Source: Limonium bicolor
Taxonomy: Eukaryota > Streptophyta > Magnoliopsida > Caryophyllales > Plumbaginaceae
Reading direction: 5' to 3'
NCBI GenBank assembly: GCA_023374045.1
Contig: CM041776.1
Span: forward strand, 349,059,636-349,123,635
DNA: 64,000 bases
Within the stretch, counting starts at the first letter, position 1; the number at the start of each line of letters is the position of its first letter. A program made the translations under genes and the position numbers. Shown here one piece after another: positions 12,385 to 25,204 of the stretch. The notes under the pieces are model-generated. The model saw only the letters and a program-made list of their open reading frames with translations. It did no database searches and had not been told where the DNA came from.

Positions 12385-13815
12385 TGTTGTGCAAAATATG
12401 AATGAACACATCTTGTTAACTAATGACACTGAACCCAACAAGGTCATATCCACATGGACTTCATGTTTATCTAACTAATTACAAGTTTAGTGTATGTGCA
12501 TGAATATGTACAAAAGTGCAATAATGAAAATTGTTTGGGTTTTGAGAGTTTTTGGTTTGATAAACATAAAATAAAGAAAAACAATAAAACTAAACTAATT
12601 AATCTAGAATAGGTGTACCCTAGGATGGATCTTTGCACCCATCACCCCGTTACCACTAATTGTTGATTCTTGAACTTATAGCTAAACAACAAGAACATTT
12701 AATTAATTAGCAACCTAACCTAGGCCTAATAATCTTAATCGATTTAACCGGGGATTCTTAATCAACTGAGCTCCGGGTCAATCACTAAGCTTAAGTTCTC
12801 TTTAGTTTCATTGTAATCTAATCTTAAAATCATTAAAATTCGAGTACATGGGTTTAGTCCCACAAGATTTAGGTTTCTATCTTAGAGTCACATGTTGATA
12901 GAATCCCACATTAGTGCTAGACTAATCAGAAACCTAGATTTTATCTCAAGGCCAAATATCGATATATTCAGAGCAAACCAACCAATTCTAACACACATAT
13001 AACAAATTGAGTAAAACCCTAAACAATCCCCAAATCATGAGTAACAAGTTTAAGATTTACATATACCCAATAGTCATCAAGCTTTAAGCACAAGAACTAA
13101 AATAAAGCAATACAACAAATTAAAGATTCAACAATTGGAGTTTTAGGGGATTTTGGGGGCACAATCCTTATCCCAAGGTACAAGAGAATCTACTTAACCA
13201 TTAGAGAGTAAAGAAGGGAGAAAGAGTAAGAGATAGCCATTAATGGAGCTTAGGAGCTTCAGTGGAGGTGAAGTCTTCCTCATATTACTTTCTTCTTCTT
13301 TTCCTTTTTTACTCTTTTTTTCTCTTCTTTTCCGTCACCTCTGGTTTGTGTTCGAATCCATCCTCTTTCCTCTTCCATTTCCCTTTTAAAACATGATTCT
13401 AGGGGTGGGTCAGTTCCACGGATCGGTCATCTATAGGAGAAGACGTCATCACATGCGTAAATTTTAGTCCTCCCCGACCCACCTTGGGCGGTTGTCTGGG
13501 TCGGTCGAGTTTAGTAGCTTTCAGAAATAGTTCGACCAAGCCCACTTGGGTCGGTCCTATGGGGAGGTCGGTCTTCAAAATGCTCTATCTTCTTTGTTTT
13601 AGCTTCGATTTTGGATTCTTTTGTGCCCACGTGTTTCTCTCTTTGTCTACTTTGCTCCTAGCTATATTATTCCTACCGTAAAGAAATACATTTGTAGAAC
13701 AACAATCAAACACAAAACTAGAGGAAAACTAGCTAGAGTGGAGAAATGAGCATAAAAAGTGTTGATAAAACATCTGAAATACACCCCTAGAACATGCTCA
13801 TTTGGACACTCATCA
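12385..13815 (-). mobile_element. Solo LTR, Athila-like, inserted in the hAT pseudogene
   Basis: Read on the minus strand it starts TGATGAGTGTCCAAATGAGC and ends TTTTGCACAACA, about 1.43 kb, like the 1.40-1.43-kb LTRs at 34154 and 42055. The flanking 5-mers are CGTAC (12380-12384) and CCTAC (13816-13820), one mismatch. Removing the LTR and one 5-mer joins the hAT reading frame (QT-YAKLG). It contains a GC-richer segment with GGTCGGTC motifs (13400-13570) and no coding sequence. A solo LTR is the usual outcome of recombination between the two LTRs of an element. Confidence 0.75.
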
Positions 13816-13920
13816 CCTACGTTTGTCAGTATTTCACAAAGTATCATCAAATCAATGATTTTTTTTTTCTATTAGCTTGTTGTCCAGATTCCTCTTCCAT
13901 CATATCATCCTCTCGTCCAA
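13816..13920 (-). pseudogene. hAT transposase pseudogene, BED-finger fragment
   Basis: Minus-strand translation gives EEESGQQANRKKKSLI, two stops, then YFVKY and, after another stop, QT. This fits the basic stretch and the aromatic start of a BED zinc finger. It continues into the fragment ending at 12384 once the solo LTR is removed. Only this link identifies it; alone it would be too short to call. Confidence 0.6.
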
Positions 13921-16315
13921 CAAGTTATGAGATACCCTCGAGGTTTCATTTTCATTATGAGATACCTCGAGGTTTCATTTTTTTTTACGATATACCCTTG
14001 AGGTATCATTTTCATTACAATATACCCCTGAGGTTTCAATTTTTTTACGAGATGCCACTCAATTCAGATTCTGATATATTATATTTTTCATATCCTAATT
14101 TTACCCTCACACCATATGTCCCACAATAATCTCACGGGTTTATGGTCATTTTTTTAAAATTTAAAATATGAATAAAATACACATAAAAATTAAAGATCAA
14201 TTAAAATTTTAATTCAATTTATAAACATAAATAAAAGTATAAAAAATTAGAATCATAAAAGTTTAAAATAAATAGAAATGACTAAACAAAAAAATATATT
14301 TAAAAAACTTATATTGTTACATAATTTAAAAAATATTATAGCAGTGACTTAAAATCGTAAATTTTTATAAAAATTATATTAAATACAAGAAATTATTAAA
14401 TAATTTTATTAATTATAGTATGAGTTTATTAACAAATATATTATTTGATATCAATAATCACAGAGAAATGATCATATTTTATGGTTTTTATACTTTATTT
14501 TCTAATTTAAAATGATGATTTTTTCTATGTACTATATGAAATTGTTGCTTTTAATATTCTTCATATTATTGTTATACATTTTTTAGATTTTTAACAAATA
14601 TCTAGGTAACTCCCTAACAAGTTATGTTTATTTTTCAAAATAATTTAATTTTAATTTTTTAGTTATTTAAGTTTCAAATTCTAACAAAACTTTGACTATA
14701 TATCCCTGAGGTTATTAGGGGCATATGGTGCAAGGGTAAAATGAGGATATAAAAAATATAATATATCAGAATCTGACTGAGGGGTATCTCATAATAAAAT
14801 TGAAACTTCAGGGGTATATTGTAACACCCCTCTCCATAAACACGTAATAATCTCTCACGTAGCAATAAATAAAACGTCTTACAGCGGAAGAATAAATAAT
14901 AACAACAATACTCACTCGGGTGTCACCTGCTATTACTCGCCCATGCGAGTAACGAAGCATAACTATATCCAACAACCAAAATAAACAAACTGCTAACCGC
15001 TGTGATAACGAGATAACTCCTATACATCAAACTAAGTCCATAAACCATAAACATCGACAAGTGAGCGTCTACCCAATCCCGAATATACATAACCGTACAT
15101 AATACAATTCCTAGTCTAACATCGTTATACAAATAAATTCCATGTGCGGTAATTAAAATAAACTCTAACTACCCTGATCCCGCACTTCGGCTTCGGCGAT
15201 AATCAACAACCTACACAATGAGTGTAGTCTCAGAGATAAACGTTGAGTATGCCGGGCCTGGACCCTATTGGTCACTTAGTCATTTTAACCATCTTATTAT
15301 TAGATTGGTTTCATACTTTACCATTTTACAGTTATAATCAATACTGTAATAAACATGCATAAATACATAGCCATCCATCCAAACAGTCATAAATACCTAA
15401 CCATCCATCCAATCCAAACATTCCTTAAATATCACAAACAACAATTGTATAATCGACATATCGAATAATAGTACTGAATAAACGCCGTAGCGAACACCAT
15501 CCTTAGTTAATTTAATTTGGCCTTCAAGGCCCCATCCATCCAAACCATATTAATTAAATACCAGTTGGGCGTCATGTTGAGACAACCCGATAACCTCACC
15601 ATGGACAGTAGTCCTCCCGTACACACAAAGGTGCTCATTTCGGCAGAGGTCCGGAGGCCCCTGACTATTCACTTTGCCTCGTAAGACGTCCATATAAAGG
15701 CCGTAGCCACCTGACCCACGATCCAAATAGGGCTCGTTGGGTAAATACCTAGAGCGGAACCCGATTGGGTACCCCTCAGTGATCACAAATGCGCAACCAG
15801 GTAGTTCGTAAACTACACTGGATTCCTCACCTCAACTCACACCATCTCTCTCTCGTAATGTTTAAGATATACTCTTAGTCTTATGGAGAATACAGTTTAT
15901 TAATTAGCTGCCCAATGGGTCTCACGCATACCTAGAAGTAATCTAGGTTATATTCATGTTCGAGATCCATGCTCTAGAGACGACAATGTCGTGACTCGTT
16001 CCTAAGTGTTTTACTTAGGTTACCATATACTTAATATTAATACTAGTGGTATTATATCAATTAACCGTCATGTCATCACATTAAACGCATATGTATGTTT
16101 ATATAAGTCGATCTATAGTCGACGTAGTGTTAGTCCCGTAGGACGCTTGTGCATAAATAATTAATGCAGTAACACACATAATCACATACATGTAACCAAA
16201 ACACATAACACACGAGTTATATCAACCAAATCCGAGCCCAAGGAATTCCTTAGGACAACCCGGATCAAACCCCTTTACATACCGTACACCTTAGACCTAG
16301 GATGCGCAGTGTAGT

Positions 16316-19300
16316 TGAAATACCCCCAACTTAATTAGGGTGATTAAAATTACTCTAATACGATATTGAGGGCCTATTAGTGCATAATGAATTTTGGTAA
16401 AAAGAATAAATCCAAAAGAAAAGAGAAAACGCTTAAAAAGTGAAAAACGCTAAATTGAGCGTTAGGTGACCCTAGGAGAAATACAACCTTAAAAAGGGTA
16501 TTAAATGAATTTAAAAGGCTTAATAATGCCTAAATAATATATGGGAACAATTCCCGAAGAAAACGGATCCATAAAATGAATTAAAAACGCTAATAAAGCC
16601 TTAGCGCACGTTTTTCGAGAAAACCCAAAAACGTGACTTTAAGTGGTCAAACGAACCCATAAAAATAATAGTTCATCAAATAACTATAAATAAACATTAA
16701 TGGAAGCTTAAGATCCATTAAAATTAAAGAAACGAGAAAATTCCAGAAAACGGACCCGGTTAGTGAATAATGCTAAACCGGGTAAATAAACGAGCGTTCT
16801 CTGTAAAAAGACGAAAAACACTCCAGCTGGTATACATTAGAGGGCCGGTTTTTATTTATTAAAGCAGCCTCCCCTCACACACATAAAGCTAGAAAGAAAG
16901 AAAGAAAGAAACAGTAGAAAATGTGACATCCTCTCTCTCCTCCCTCATTTCTCTCTTCTCTCTCCCATTTCTTTTTCTCTCACCGTCTTCCTCCTCCCTT
17001 CTCTGGCTGGGGCGATTTTTGAAGCTCTCCACAAGCTTCCATGGCAGCCCCTCTTCATCCCCTTGCTCAAGCCACAAAAATACTCCAAATCAAAAACAAA
17101 ACACATATTTGTGTTCCTCTCATCATTCTCTATCATCCTCTCTTTTCAAAGTCCGAAAATAATGAAGTTAATCTCCATGGGTTTTCCCTATTTGAAGAGA
17201 AAAGCACATCATCTTGTAGCTTGGAGTCCTTTCTCTCTCATAAGGTAAAAAATTTCATTGAAAAACTCATTTTGGTTCTACCTCCTTTGGTGACCGATTT
17301 TACCCCCTTGTAATGCCTTGTTTTCTTCTTGATTTTGAGCTTCATTTCAACCCTCCAATGGTGGAGTAACTCTCTTCTTGATTCAAGGGTGGGAACCCCT
17401 CTCCAAAACACTCCAAAGGTAAAACCCTAACTTGTGCTCTAAGCCCTTTTTATTGAAGTATAATTCTCTAAGGGTTTAGAAGAATAATTAAAATGTATTT
17501 TTGTGTTTCTTGGGTGTTGGGATGGAGTTTGGCAACTCCACTCCCATTTGACCGATTGTGACCAAGAAGAGGAGATGAGAAGCTTGGAAACAAAGAATGG
17601 AGAAATAAGGTAAATAAGTTACCCTAATGCTATTTTGAATGCTTAAGGAATTGGGATGGGTGAAATTGGATAATGAAACCAAAACTTATGCTAGTAATGT
17701 GCGTGAATGATATGAGAGAGAATTGTGAAATTGTATTGAATAAAGGCCTAAGTGCCATTGTATTTGAGGTTTGAGCTATAATGTTGTGTGGGAGAATTTT
17801 GAGGATATATTATGTGTGCTGGTAGGACCCCTTGTGGGTGTGGCTAGAATAGGATTTGATTTTGGTGATGAAGGATGATTTTGGACATGTTAGGTTTATG
17901 GGGAAACTATGGCAAAATTTCGGTGGAAAATAGGTGTTATAAGATAACTTGGTGAATGGGAGAACCAAGGTGTGTATTGGGTTGAGTAGAGATGTTTGAT
18001 AACCTTGAAATGGTAAATGGAGGATGAATATGTGAGTGTATAAAATCTGTAGCAAATGGGTGTTGTGAAGCATTGAGATTTCAAGAAAAAGAGTTGGTGT
18101 TTGTAATCTTGGAAATGGAGGTTGGACCTGAGTATAGTTAGTGCACTTGTCTAGGAATGAATTAGTATGGCCAAAAGGAGTTAGAACAAAGTGCAAAGTG
18201 CTAAGGGAGGTTAGAAAATGCAAGTGTGCAAAAACTGTAACAGGAAGATGTAAACTAGTGAAAATTGAGCTAGGATTTGGGTAAGGATTAAATCAATGAT
18301 TTGAAGAGGTTTAGAGCATGTTTTGAGGTGTTTAAACATGTAGTAAATGTGTGGAAAGATTAGGAAATGATTAGAGGTGAATTAGGGGTTGAAAATTGAT
18401 CAAAAACTGTAAATTTTGACAGTTCTAGGGGTGGTACGGGTTTGCAAACCGGTACACAAACCCGGACCACATCAAAAATGCACCAGAAGACCATCCCAGG
18501 GGGTGGTCTGGGTTTGTAAACCCGGACACAAACCCGGACCACATAGAAAAATAGGTAGAAACGCATTTCAGGGGTTGGTCCGGGTTTGTAGACCTGGACA
18601 CAAACCCGGACCAAGGCAAAAATTGAACAGAATGTGTTTTAATGGGTTTTAAACATGGGGGATTGATTGGTATTGGTTTTAGGTGATGTTTATGAGTTGT
18701 TTGGTGACCTTTAATGGTCCTAAGAAGTGTAAACAAGTTGGAGGAGTGATTGAGATAGTTGTGAGTTTAAGAGCACATAAACAAAACCAAAGAATAATGG
18801 GTTAACGGGGTTAATTACGGGAGTACTAGTCTACATACCGTAGTGTTTTAAATTAATGGAGATGTCTAAAATATTATCAGTGAATCAAGAGTAAGATTTG
18901 AGGAAGGAGTGTGAACCGAGGAACGTGGGAACACCCGGTAAAGTAAAACCAAGGTGTAAGGTATGATTTCCTCATGCTCTGTATCCTAACTTGGTTACCC
19001 CGATTTGTGTGCTTGTTTGATTGTGTGATCACCTAACAAGATAAATGCACGAATCGGATTGTGTGTACTCTCTTGTGTTTGTATTGTATTGCTTGTGGTT
19101 GGATTGTTGACTAAACTAAAGTTTGTATAATTCATGAAATGGATGAATGGTGAATGAGTTGTTTGCATGTGATTGTGTATTGTAGTGCGGCCCATAGTTG
19201 GGTCTTGTTTGAGTAGTGACTCGTAGGAAGAGTCAAGTGCGAAATAATAATAATGTGGAAACTCACTAAATCTATCGAACCAAGAAACGATAACACAAAC

Positions 19301-20704
19301 TACGAACTCACTAGAACGTGAGAGAATTGTACGGGAACTAAAACTCCCGAAAACGGTAGAGAACCGAATTGACTTAAGCCGCAAAACATATAATGGTGGA
19401 ATAACTAAATATCTACTGTTAGAGGATTCATGAGTGTTCAAACTTGAACCTTGAAAGAAACAGAGTAAGATAAGGGACCACCAAACCCCTTAGATGTATA
19501 TAGTCGAACCCCAATGAGAGGAACCGACTAAAATGAACAATGTCACGTACATGAGAGTATTCCATAAGTTGGGTAAAACCCTAAATCTTAGAATACTGGT
19601 CATTGAGAATTTCCTAAGCCAATAGATGTTATCGAGAGAGATATCTCTAGGCTGATCCTTGTGATTGTGAAATGACTTCGAGAGAGGAGTTTTGGGAATT
19701 TGAGTAGACCGGTAGAGAACTGGACATTTGTGAACTTGAGGAACTAAATGCATAGCTCCTTTTTGTATTTGTAAGCCCGGTGGTGGGTCTTGTGTATGAC
19801 CCTGCCCGGAGGTCATGACTAAGACTTTAAAGATGCCTTTGAGGATAGAGTATTGGTTTGAGTATTTGATTTGAGAATTTGATTGAAGTACCGAATTGAG
19901 TATTGAGTATTGAGTTGAGACTTGAGAGAATCGAGTTGTAACTTGTGTATTGAGTGGAGATTATGAGTAAGAGTACCAAAGAGAGTGGGTGAGACAATGA
20001 GCAAGTGAGTACGACATAGTGAGGTAGAAGCCCTCAAGCCTAAGTAAGGAACATAATAAACTAACCCCTTGATGTGTGTGTTAGTGTTTGTGTTCGTTGT
20101 GGGCTTTGATTGTGAATGTACATATATAATGTATGTTGTATGCATGCCGATTGAAATAAAATGAACCGCATGCTCTCGACCAAATAGTCGGTGTACCCTT
20201 GCTAGTACGCGGGGTATGCGGAAGTCATATGCAGCGTAAGCTGAGCCCCTTGGGGCAATGTTTTTATTTTCCAGGTACAATGAAGCCGTCAACCATTTGA
20301 GAGTAGGACGGGGTTGCTATGTAAGCACTGGTAGTAATTAGTGAAGGTTGTAATTATTTGAAAATGTGAAATTGTAAGCCGAATTGTTACCGACAACTTA
20401 ATGATTGTAGAAACTCGGTATAGTAATGAGTGGAGGTTGTATTTGTATAGTATAGGATTGAGTTGTATTAGGTTGAGATGGATTAGGTAATGGAAGTAAC
20501 ATTTGTATAGTGCACTCGGTATAAGACCCATCAGACCGATATTGTATTTGTTGTTGTAATTAAGTTTGGATTGGCCTTGTTAGTCACGTGGGTGACTAAC
20601 GACATTGTTTCACCCCCGGTTGAGTTGAAATTTCCGCTGCGTTGTTGTTGTTATTTGAGACGGGTTAGAACATGATGGTGTGATTACCGGTAGGGGCGTT
20701 ACAA
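16316..20704 (+). mobile_element. Large solo LTR (plus orientation) nested in the previous LTR
   Basis: Begins TGAAATACCCCCAACTTAAT and ends GGGGCGTTACA(A), matching the termini of the surrounding LTR, so both belong to one family. GTAGT lies at 16311-16315 and again at 20705-20709; the end is CAA rather than the usual CA if this is the duplication. It is 4.4 kb with no gag-pol. It contains a CT-rich tract (16930-17010), a poly-pyrimidine leader-like zone and the 72-bp minisatellite at 18424. Open frames inside it match no protein family I know. Confidence 0.65.
18424..18640. repeat. Three-copy 72-bp minisatellite with internal palindromes
   Basis: Three copies with period 71-72 bp, starting near 18428, 18500 and 18571. 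Each carries a GGGTTTGTAAACCCGG-like palindrome followed by ACACAAACCCGGACCA, so each unit can form a hairpin. It is markedly GC-richer than the surroundings and lies inside the plus-oriented LTR. Confidence 0.85.
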
Positions 20705-23700
20705 GTAGTCCACTAGCTCGTCAGGCGCGCACGTCTGAAAGGCGATCTAAACTGTAATAAAACTATAAGTCAGTCTCCATGACTAACTGGATCCGGTATT
20801 TCCGAATAACAAGTAACCCCGACAGTTCATCCCCGGATTTCTACAGTTAATTGTTACGGGTTCCTCTAAACCAGTCGACTTTGTTACTAAGACTCGTATG
20901 TCGTAATATTTCGACTGTTGAGTTTAATTCATTATATTTCTTTAATCTTATCCATCATTGAAATTAGGTATATAACCTATAGTTGCATGAATACATGCAT
21001 TATTTATTATATTGTATTATTTTCCCACCATCCATTATAATACTTGTATTATATAATCCATTAATCTTTTAATAAATATATTTGAATTCAAAAACTTACA
21101 ACATATAGTTTATAAACTATTTCCATGTAATAACCTCCACCATTATATTATATGGTTTCCAACCATAATATATATATCCATCCGTATATACATTATTCTC
21201 GCATATGTATATATTTACCAATATAGGTAAGTTTCATGAGTCGTAAAACTCTTATATTATATGTTACATTTTTATCATCTTATATGAGATGATAATTCCC
21301 ATTAATTGTATTATATTATACAATTTATATTAAGATTATTATCCTAATATTATGTAACATCCTTATGTTGTATAATTACAACTCCTAAGGTTTATTCAAT
21401 ATATACCTTAGTTTATAAATCTTATTTATTTATAGTTTGTCACATTATTTAATGTGAATATCCTTACTTATATTAATTCCATTTAAACCACCTTAATACC
21501 ATATAATTATTATAACATTTATAACATTGTAGACCATAGTCTAAAATTCAATTTCCAACTCTTAATAATTCGGTACAACCCTATATTTTATTTAAATTCC
21601 ATTTAGACCACATAACATTATGTAATGTTATACCATATACTAATATCATATAATATGATATTTTTATTTCCTTTAACTTATAACCTATAGTTTTTATACA
21701 AAACTATTTAATATTGCCGAGAAGGCAACAATGTTATAACCTTATTTCTTTCCATAACCCATAGTTTTCTTTTATTACAAAATCACCCCATAATTTATAC
21801 CATGTTATATATACCATATAATCTAACATTTTTAACTTATAAAAAGGGTATAACCTATGGTTTTACATTTGGAAATTACCGAACAGACCCTTGTTTGTTT
21901 TGAATTAATTTCCAACCCCTTTAACTTTCCAAATTTACAATTTGACCTCATATATAATGTTATGTTATATATATATATATCATATATTATAACATTTTAA
22001 ACCTTAATATTAATATAACCTATGGTTATATATTGTTATAATTTCCGAATAGACCCTATATTATGTTCTAAATAATTTTTCAACCCACCAACTTTCTATA
22101 ATTACAATTTGACCCAATTTATAACATATAGTTTTATAATATCATTATAACTATATATTATACACATATCTTATTAAAATACCTTATATTATTCCAAAAA
22201 TCACCAAATTTCACCAAAGGGTTATAATTACCATTACTAACCTATATACTTTCGGTATTTACATTTCCACCCCATCTACTATTCCAAAGTGTAACAATGA
22301 CATAATAACTATATATTATACATATATAGTTTATTTTAATTCCAAAATCAACCCAATAAAATTCCTAAAAATTCCTAATAGCCCATGGGTGTTTAAATAC
22401 CATTTACACCCTTAACTTTCGGTAATAACATATTTACCACATATGTTATAAAAATGTTACAATTAAATACTTATCTTATTATAAAACCTTAAATAAGTTA
22501 TTTAACTTATATAATTTGGTCAAAGCCTACCATATGGTCAAGGTTGACCTCCTTAATATTGCCTTGACCATTAATTCCCATATATTATGGTTTATACCCA
22601 TACTTTCTAGAAATTACCATTTAACCCCAAAACTTTATAAAATCTTATAATTTTTATTTTAAATCCTTTTAACCTCAAACTTTCGGCTTTATTATTATAT
22701 AGCCCCCAAATTTAATTTAATTATACATTAAACCCTTATACCTTACGGTAATATATATATGTTACCTAAACTTAATTAAAACCTTATAGATACATAAATA
22801 AAATGGCCTAAAGTACATGGCCTTATTACAAACATTAGCTTATAAAATAAATTACACATAAATGCTCAAAAATGCATTAAACTCCCGGCCTCACCATATA
22901 GTTTTCCATATTTACCAATTTTCACATAATGTCTTAAATTTGACAATTATGTTAATTAATTACTTATATAAATTCACTAAACCATTCCTTAATCACCTAA
23001 GGTCAAAATAAGACCTTTTATACCATGTTCACTCACGACATATATATAAACATATGTATAAGCACATATTAATATACCAAGTGAAGGTTTAAGTGATTTA
23101 TACCTTATTTTTGCCAAGTTTAGGCCTTGTTTGGCCACAGATGCTTAGGGATAAATTTTCCACAGCTTTATTTACATGTTTTAAAACAGCAATTAAGGCA
23201 TGATTAGTCTTCAAACAAGAGCTAACCATTAGAAGTGTTTAATGTATATTTTCAAGGTAATATTTACCTTAGAATACCAAGGCAAGCAAGGTTGGTATTT
23301 GGCCTATTTTTACCGAAGATAAAGAGCATCAAAAGAGCTACTAAACCAAGGCTTAAAACCGGTATAACTCAGATTAGAAGATGGCTAATTTTTACCTTGA
23401 TTAAGATGCCAAAAATGGTGTTTTTGGCATGGATTTGGATATTCCTTGAAGATCTTGATATACCAACTGAATAATCATGTTAAGAAGAAGATTATAAGCC
23501 TAAGAAATCAGGTTTTACAACCGGAAATGAAAGGAATCAAGAGATAAGTGCTTAAAACACATTTTTATACCTTAAGAACAAGATTAGAACTTCCCTCCTT
23601 CTTCCCTTGTTACAGCCGAGAAATACCCTTCTTTTAACCTCCAAAACAACCTAGAACCATGGATGGAAATGGTTGATGCTTAGCTCCATAGAAAGAGGAA

Positions 23701-24778
23701 ATAAAAGTGAAGAGAATGAACATAAAATGGCTTAATAAGCTTACCTAGATCAATTGGTGTTCTTCTCTGAGTTTGGTGTGTTATTACCGTCAAAGAGGAG
23801 CAAAAGAGAGAATGGAGGTGAGTACTTACGGCTGGGAAGAAGGCAAATGAGAAAGAAAGCTAGTTTTTGCTTTTTATGTCATTTAATGTTACTTTATGAA
23901 ATAGTAAATGGTGATTCATTAGATTGGCTAGATATTTATGTTGCTAATGTGTAAGAATGACAGCTAAGTGGGCTGCAATGGATGGCTTGGTCAATGGATG
24001 ACATTTGACCATGGTTTAAGTTAAGTAATTAAATGTTATTTTTGGGTACTATTCACCCAAAATCACCCATTTTGATTTTATTTTTAACTTTGATTTAGAC
24101 TTTATAATATAGTCTATCATGTCACATTAATGATATAAAGAATGTAATCTAGTCTTTAAAGTGACAAAAAGTCAATATCTTAGAGCTCATACACAAAAAC
24201 GTGCTTTAAGGTGTTTTAGTGCACATTTTGTGTCACAAGATGTTTCTGAGCTTAGTTTTCTTTGAGAACAGTTTCATTGTGTTCCTTACATGATAATTGA
24301 TCTTAGGAACCCAATTTTATATCAATATAGGGTCATAAGACCTTTAAGGTTTCTTAGAGCACATTTTTGCCCTACTTGACCTAGAAGCATGTAAATGCTT
24401 GTTCTTTATGTTGGAGTATTGTCCAACAATTGTAGTATGTTCCTTTATGTGTTAATATGCTTAGGAAAAAATTTTAGGTCCTAAGAAGTTCATTTGGGTA
24501 TGTATTTACCCTAAACGGTTAAAGGGTGCAATATTTGCTTTGTGTTGACCATTGTTGTTCTCAATTGACTTTTAAGGCATGTTTAGGCCTTAATTAATGT
24601 GATTAATGTTTAATCCATGTTTTATTAGTTTGGGGTATTTCATATATCATAATGAAAATGAAACTTAGGGTATGTCATAAAAAAATGAAAACTCGGGGGT
24701 ATCTTGTAATAAAAATGAAACCTCAGGGGTATCTTGTAAAATTTGCTCAAACCTCGGGGGTACATCGTGAAATTTCCC

Positions 24779-25035
24779 AATTAAAAACAAATATAAGTAT
24801 CTTGTAAAATTCACCATAAACTGAAATATATGATTGCGTAATTATTGTTACCAAATAGGGAAGACGTTACAACACCAACCTCTATGGTGGATGATCCACG
24901 TTAAGACTGAATTCCAACATCAGGTAGGGAAGACATTTGTTGTTGATGACTAGTGATGATATTGTCAAAATCTTCATCAAAATTAGGATCAAGGGTTGGA
25001 AATTGAGGTGTTTCCTTTTCGGGTCTCCTTGCCAT
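24779..25035 (-). pseudogene. hAT transposase pseudogene, N-terminal end
   Basis: The minus strand has an ATG at 25035 giving MARRPEKETPQFPTLDPNFD then EDFDNIITSHQQQ, ending in a stop after DVGIQS. Beyond the stop the frame continues with VGVVTSSLFGNNN. Plant hAT transposases usually start with a loosely conserved acidic/Ser-rich leader before the BED finger. This piece sits just upstream, on the same strand, of the BED fragment at 13816-13920 once the foldback element is removed. The assignment rests mainly on that position. Confidence 0.5.
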
Positions 25036-25140
25036 TTTTGTGGGTAGTAATCAAATGGAGAAAATATCACTAAACACTATACTAGCAAAGAGAGGAAGAA
25101 AGATTATGAGTTGTGTGGAAAACATGGTGGATTTGGGTTG

Positions 25141-25148
25141 TATTTATA
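25141..25148 (-). promoter_or_regulatory. TATA box upstream of the hAT pseudogene
   Basis: The minus strand reads TATAAATA about 105 bp before the ATG at 25035, followed by a leader with CACACAACTCATAATC and a pyrimidine-rich stretch. This is a normal plant core promoter spacing and probably the old transposase promoter. Confidence 0.5.
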
Positions 25149-25204
25149 GAAAAATTGGGAAGTATATGTATAGCTGTTAGAGAGAACACAAATAAAAAAA
25201 AGTT

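Larger units (their letters stand above)
14820..24642 (-). mobile_element. Large solo LTR (minus orientation), split by a second LTR
   Basis: On the minus strand it begins TGAAATACCCCAAACTAATA (at 24642) and ends GGGGTGTTACA (at 14820). TATAT stands on both sides (14815-14819 and 24643-24647), a clean 5-bp duplication. Without the nested insert it is about 5.4 kb with no gag or pol domain in any frame, so I read it as a solo LTR of a large Ty3-type (Tekay/Del-like) element; lineage is inference. The section 20710-23600 is extremely AT-rich. The section 15180-15840 is GC-richer with short open frames of no known family. Confidence 0.65.
13921..24778. mobile_element. Foldback element of GGTATC/CCTCAGG repeats, split by a nested LTR
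   Basis: The left arm (about 13921-14135) has repeated phrases such as GATACCTCGAGGTTTCATTT and ATATACCCCTGAGGTTTCAA, then CAGATTCTGATATATTATAT. The right arm is the inverted copy: 14698-14819, continuing after the nested LTR at 24648-24778 (ATGAAACCTCAGGGGTATCT, ending GAAATTTCCC). The phrase being repeated is cut at 14819/24648 by the LTR insertion. The centre (14136-14697) is AT-rich with no gene. The left terminus is less well defined than the right. The element in turn sits inside the hAT pseudogene. Confidence 0.7.

Noticed and set aside
13340..13365. Possible tRNA B box (GTTCGAATCC)
   Set aside because: No A box at a suitable distance and no cloverleaf; it lies within the solo LTR.
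13794..14129. 111-codon open frame with repeated YEIP/YDIP phrases
   Set aside because: The periodic peptide is simply the foldback repeat (GAGATACC...GGTTTCAT) translated; it crosses the junction between a solo LTR and the foldback.
15550..15786. 78-codon minus-strand frame (IGFRSRYLPNEPYLDRGS...)
   Set aside because: Looks protein-like, but it lies inside the large LTR with no start context or family match; treated as non-coding LTR sequence.
17810..20531. Several open frames of 80-157 codons on the minus strand inside the plus-oriented LTR
   Set aside because: They lie antisense in LTR sequence with termini and target repeat, show biased composition and match no protein family.
21000..23000. 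Very AT-rich tract resembling organellar DNA or satellite
   Set aside because: No tandem period and no organelle gene; it is bounded by the LTR termini and target duplication, so it is LTR interior.
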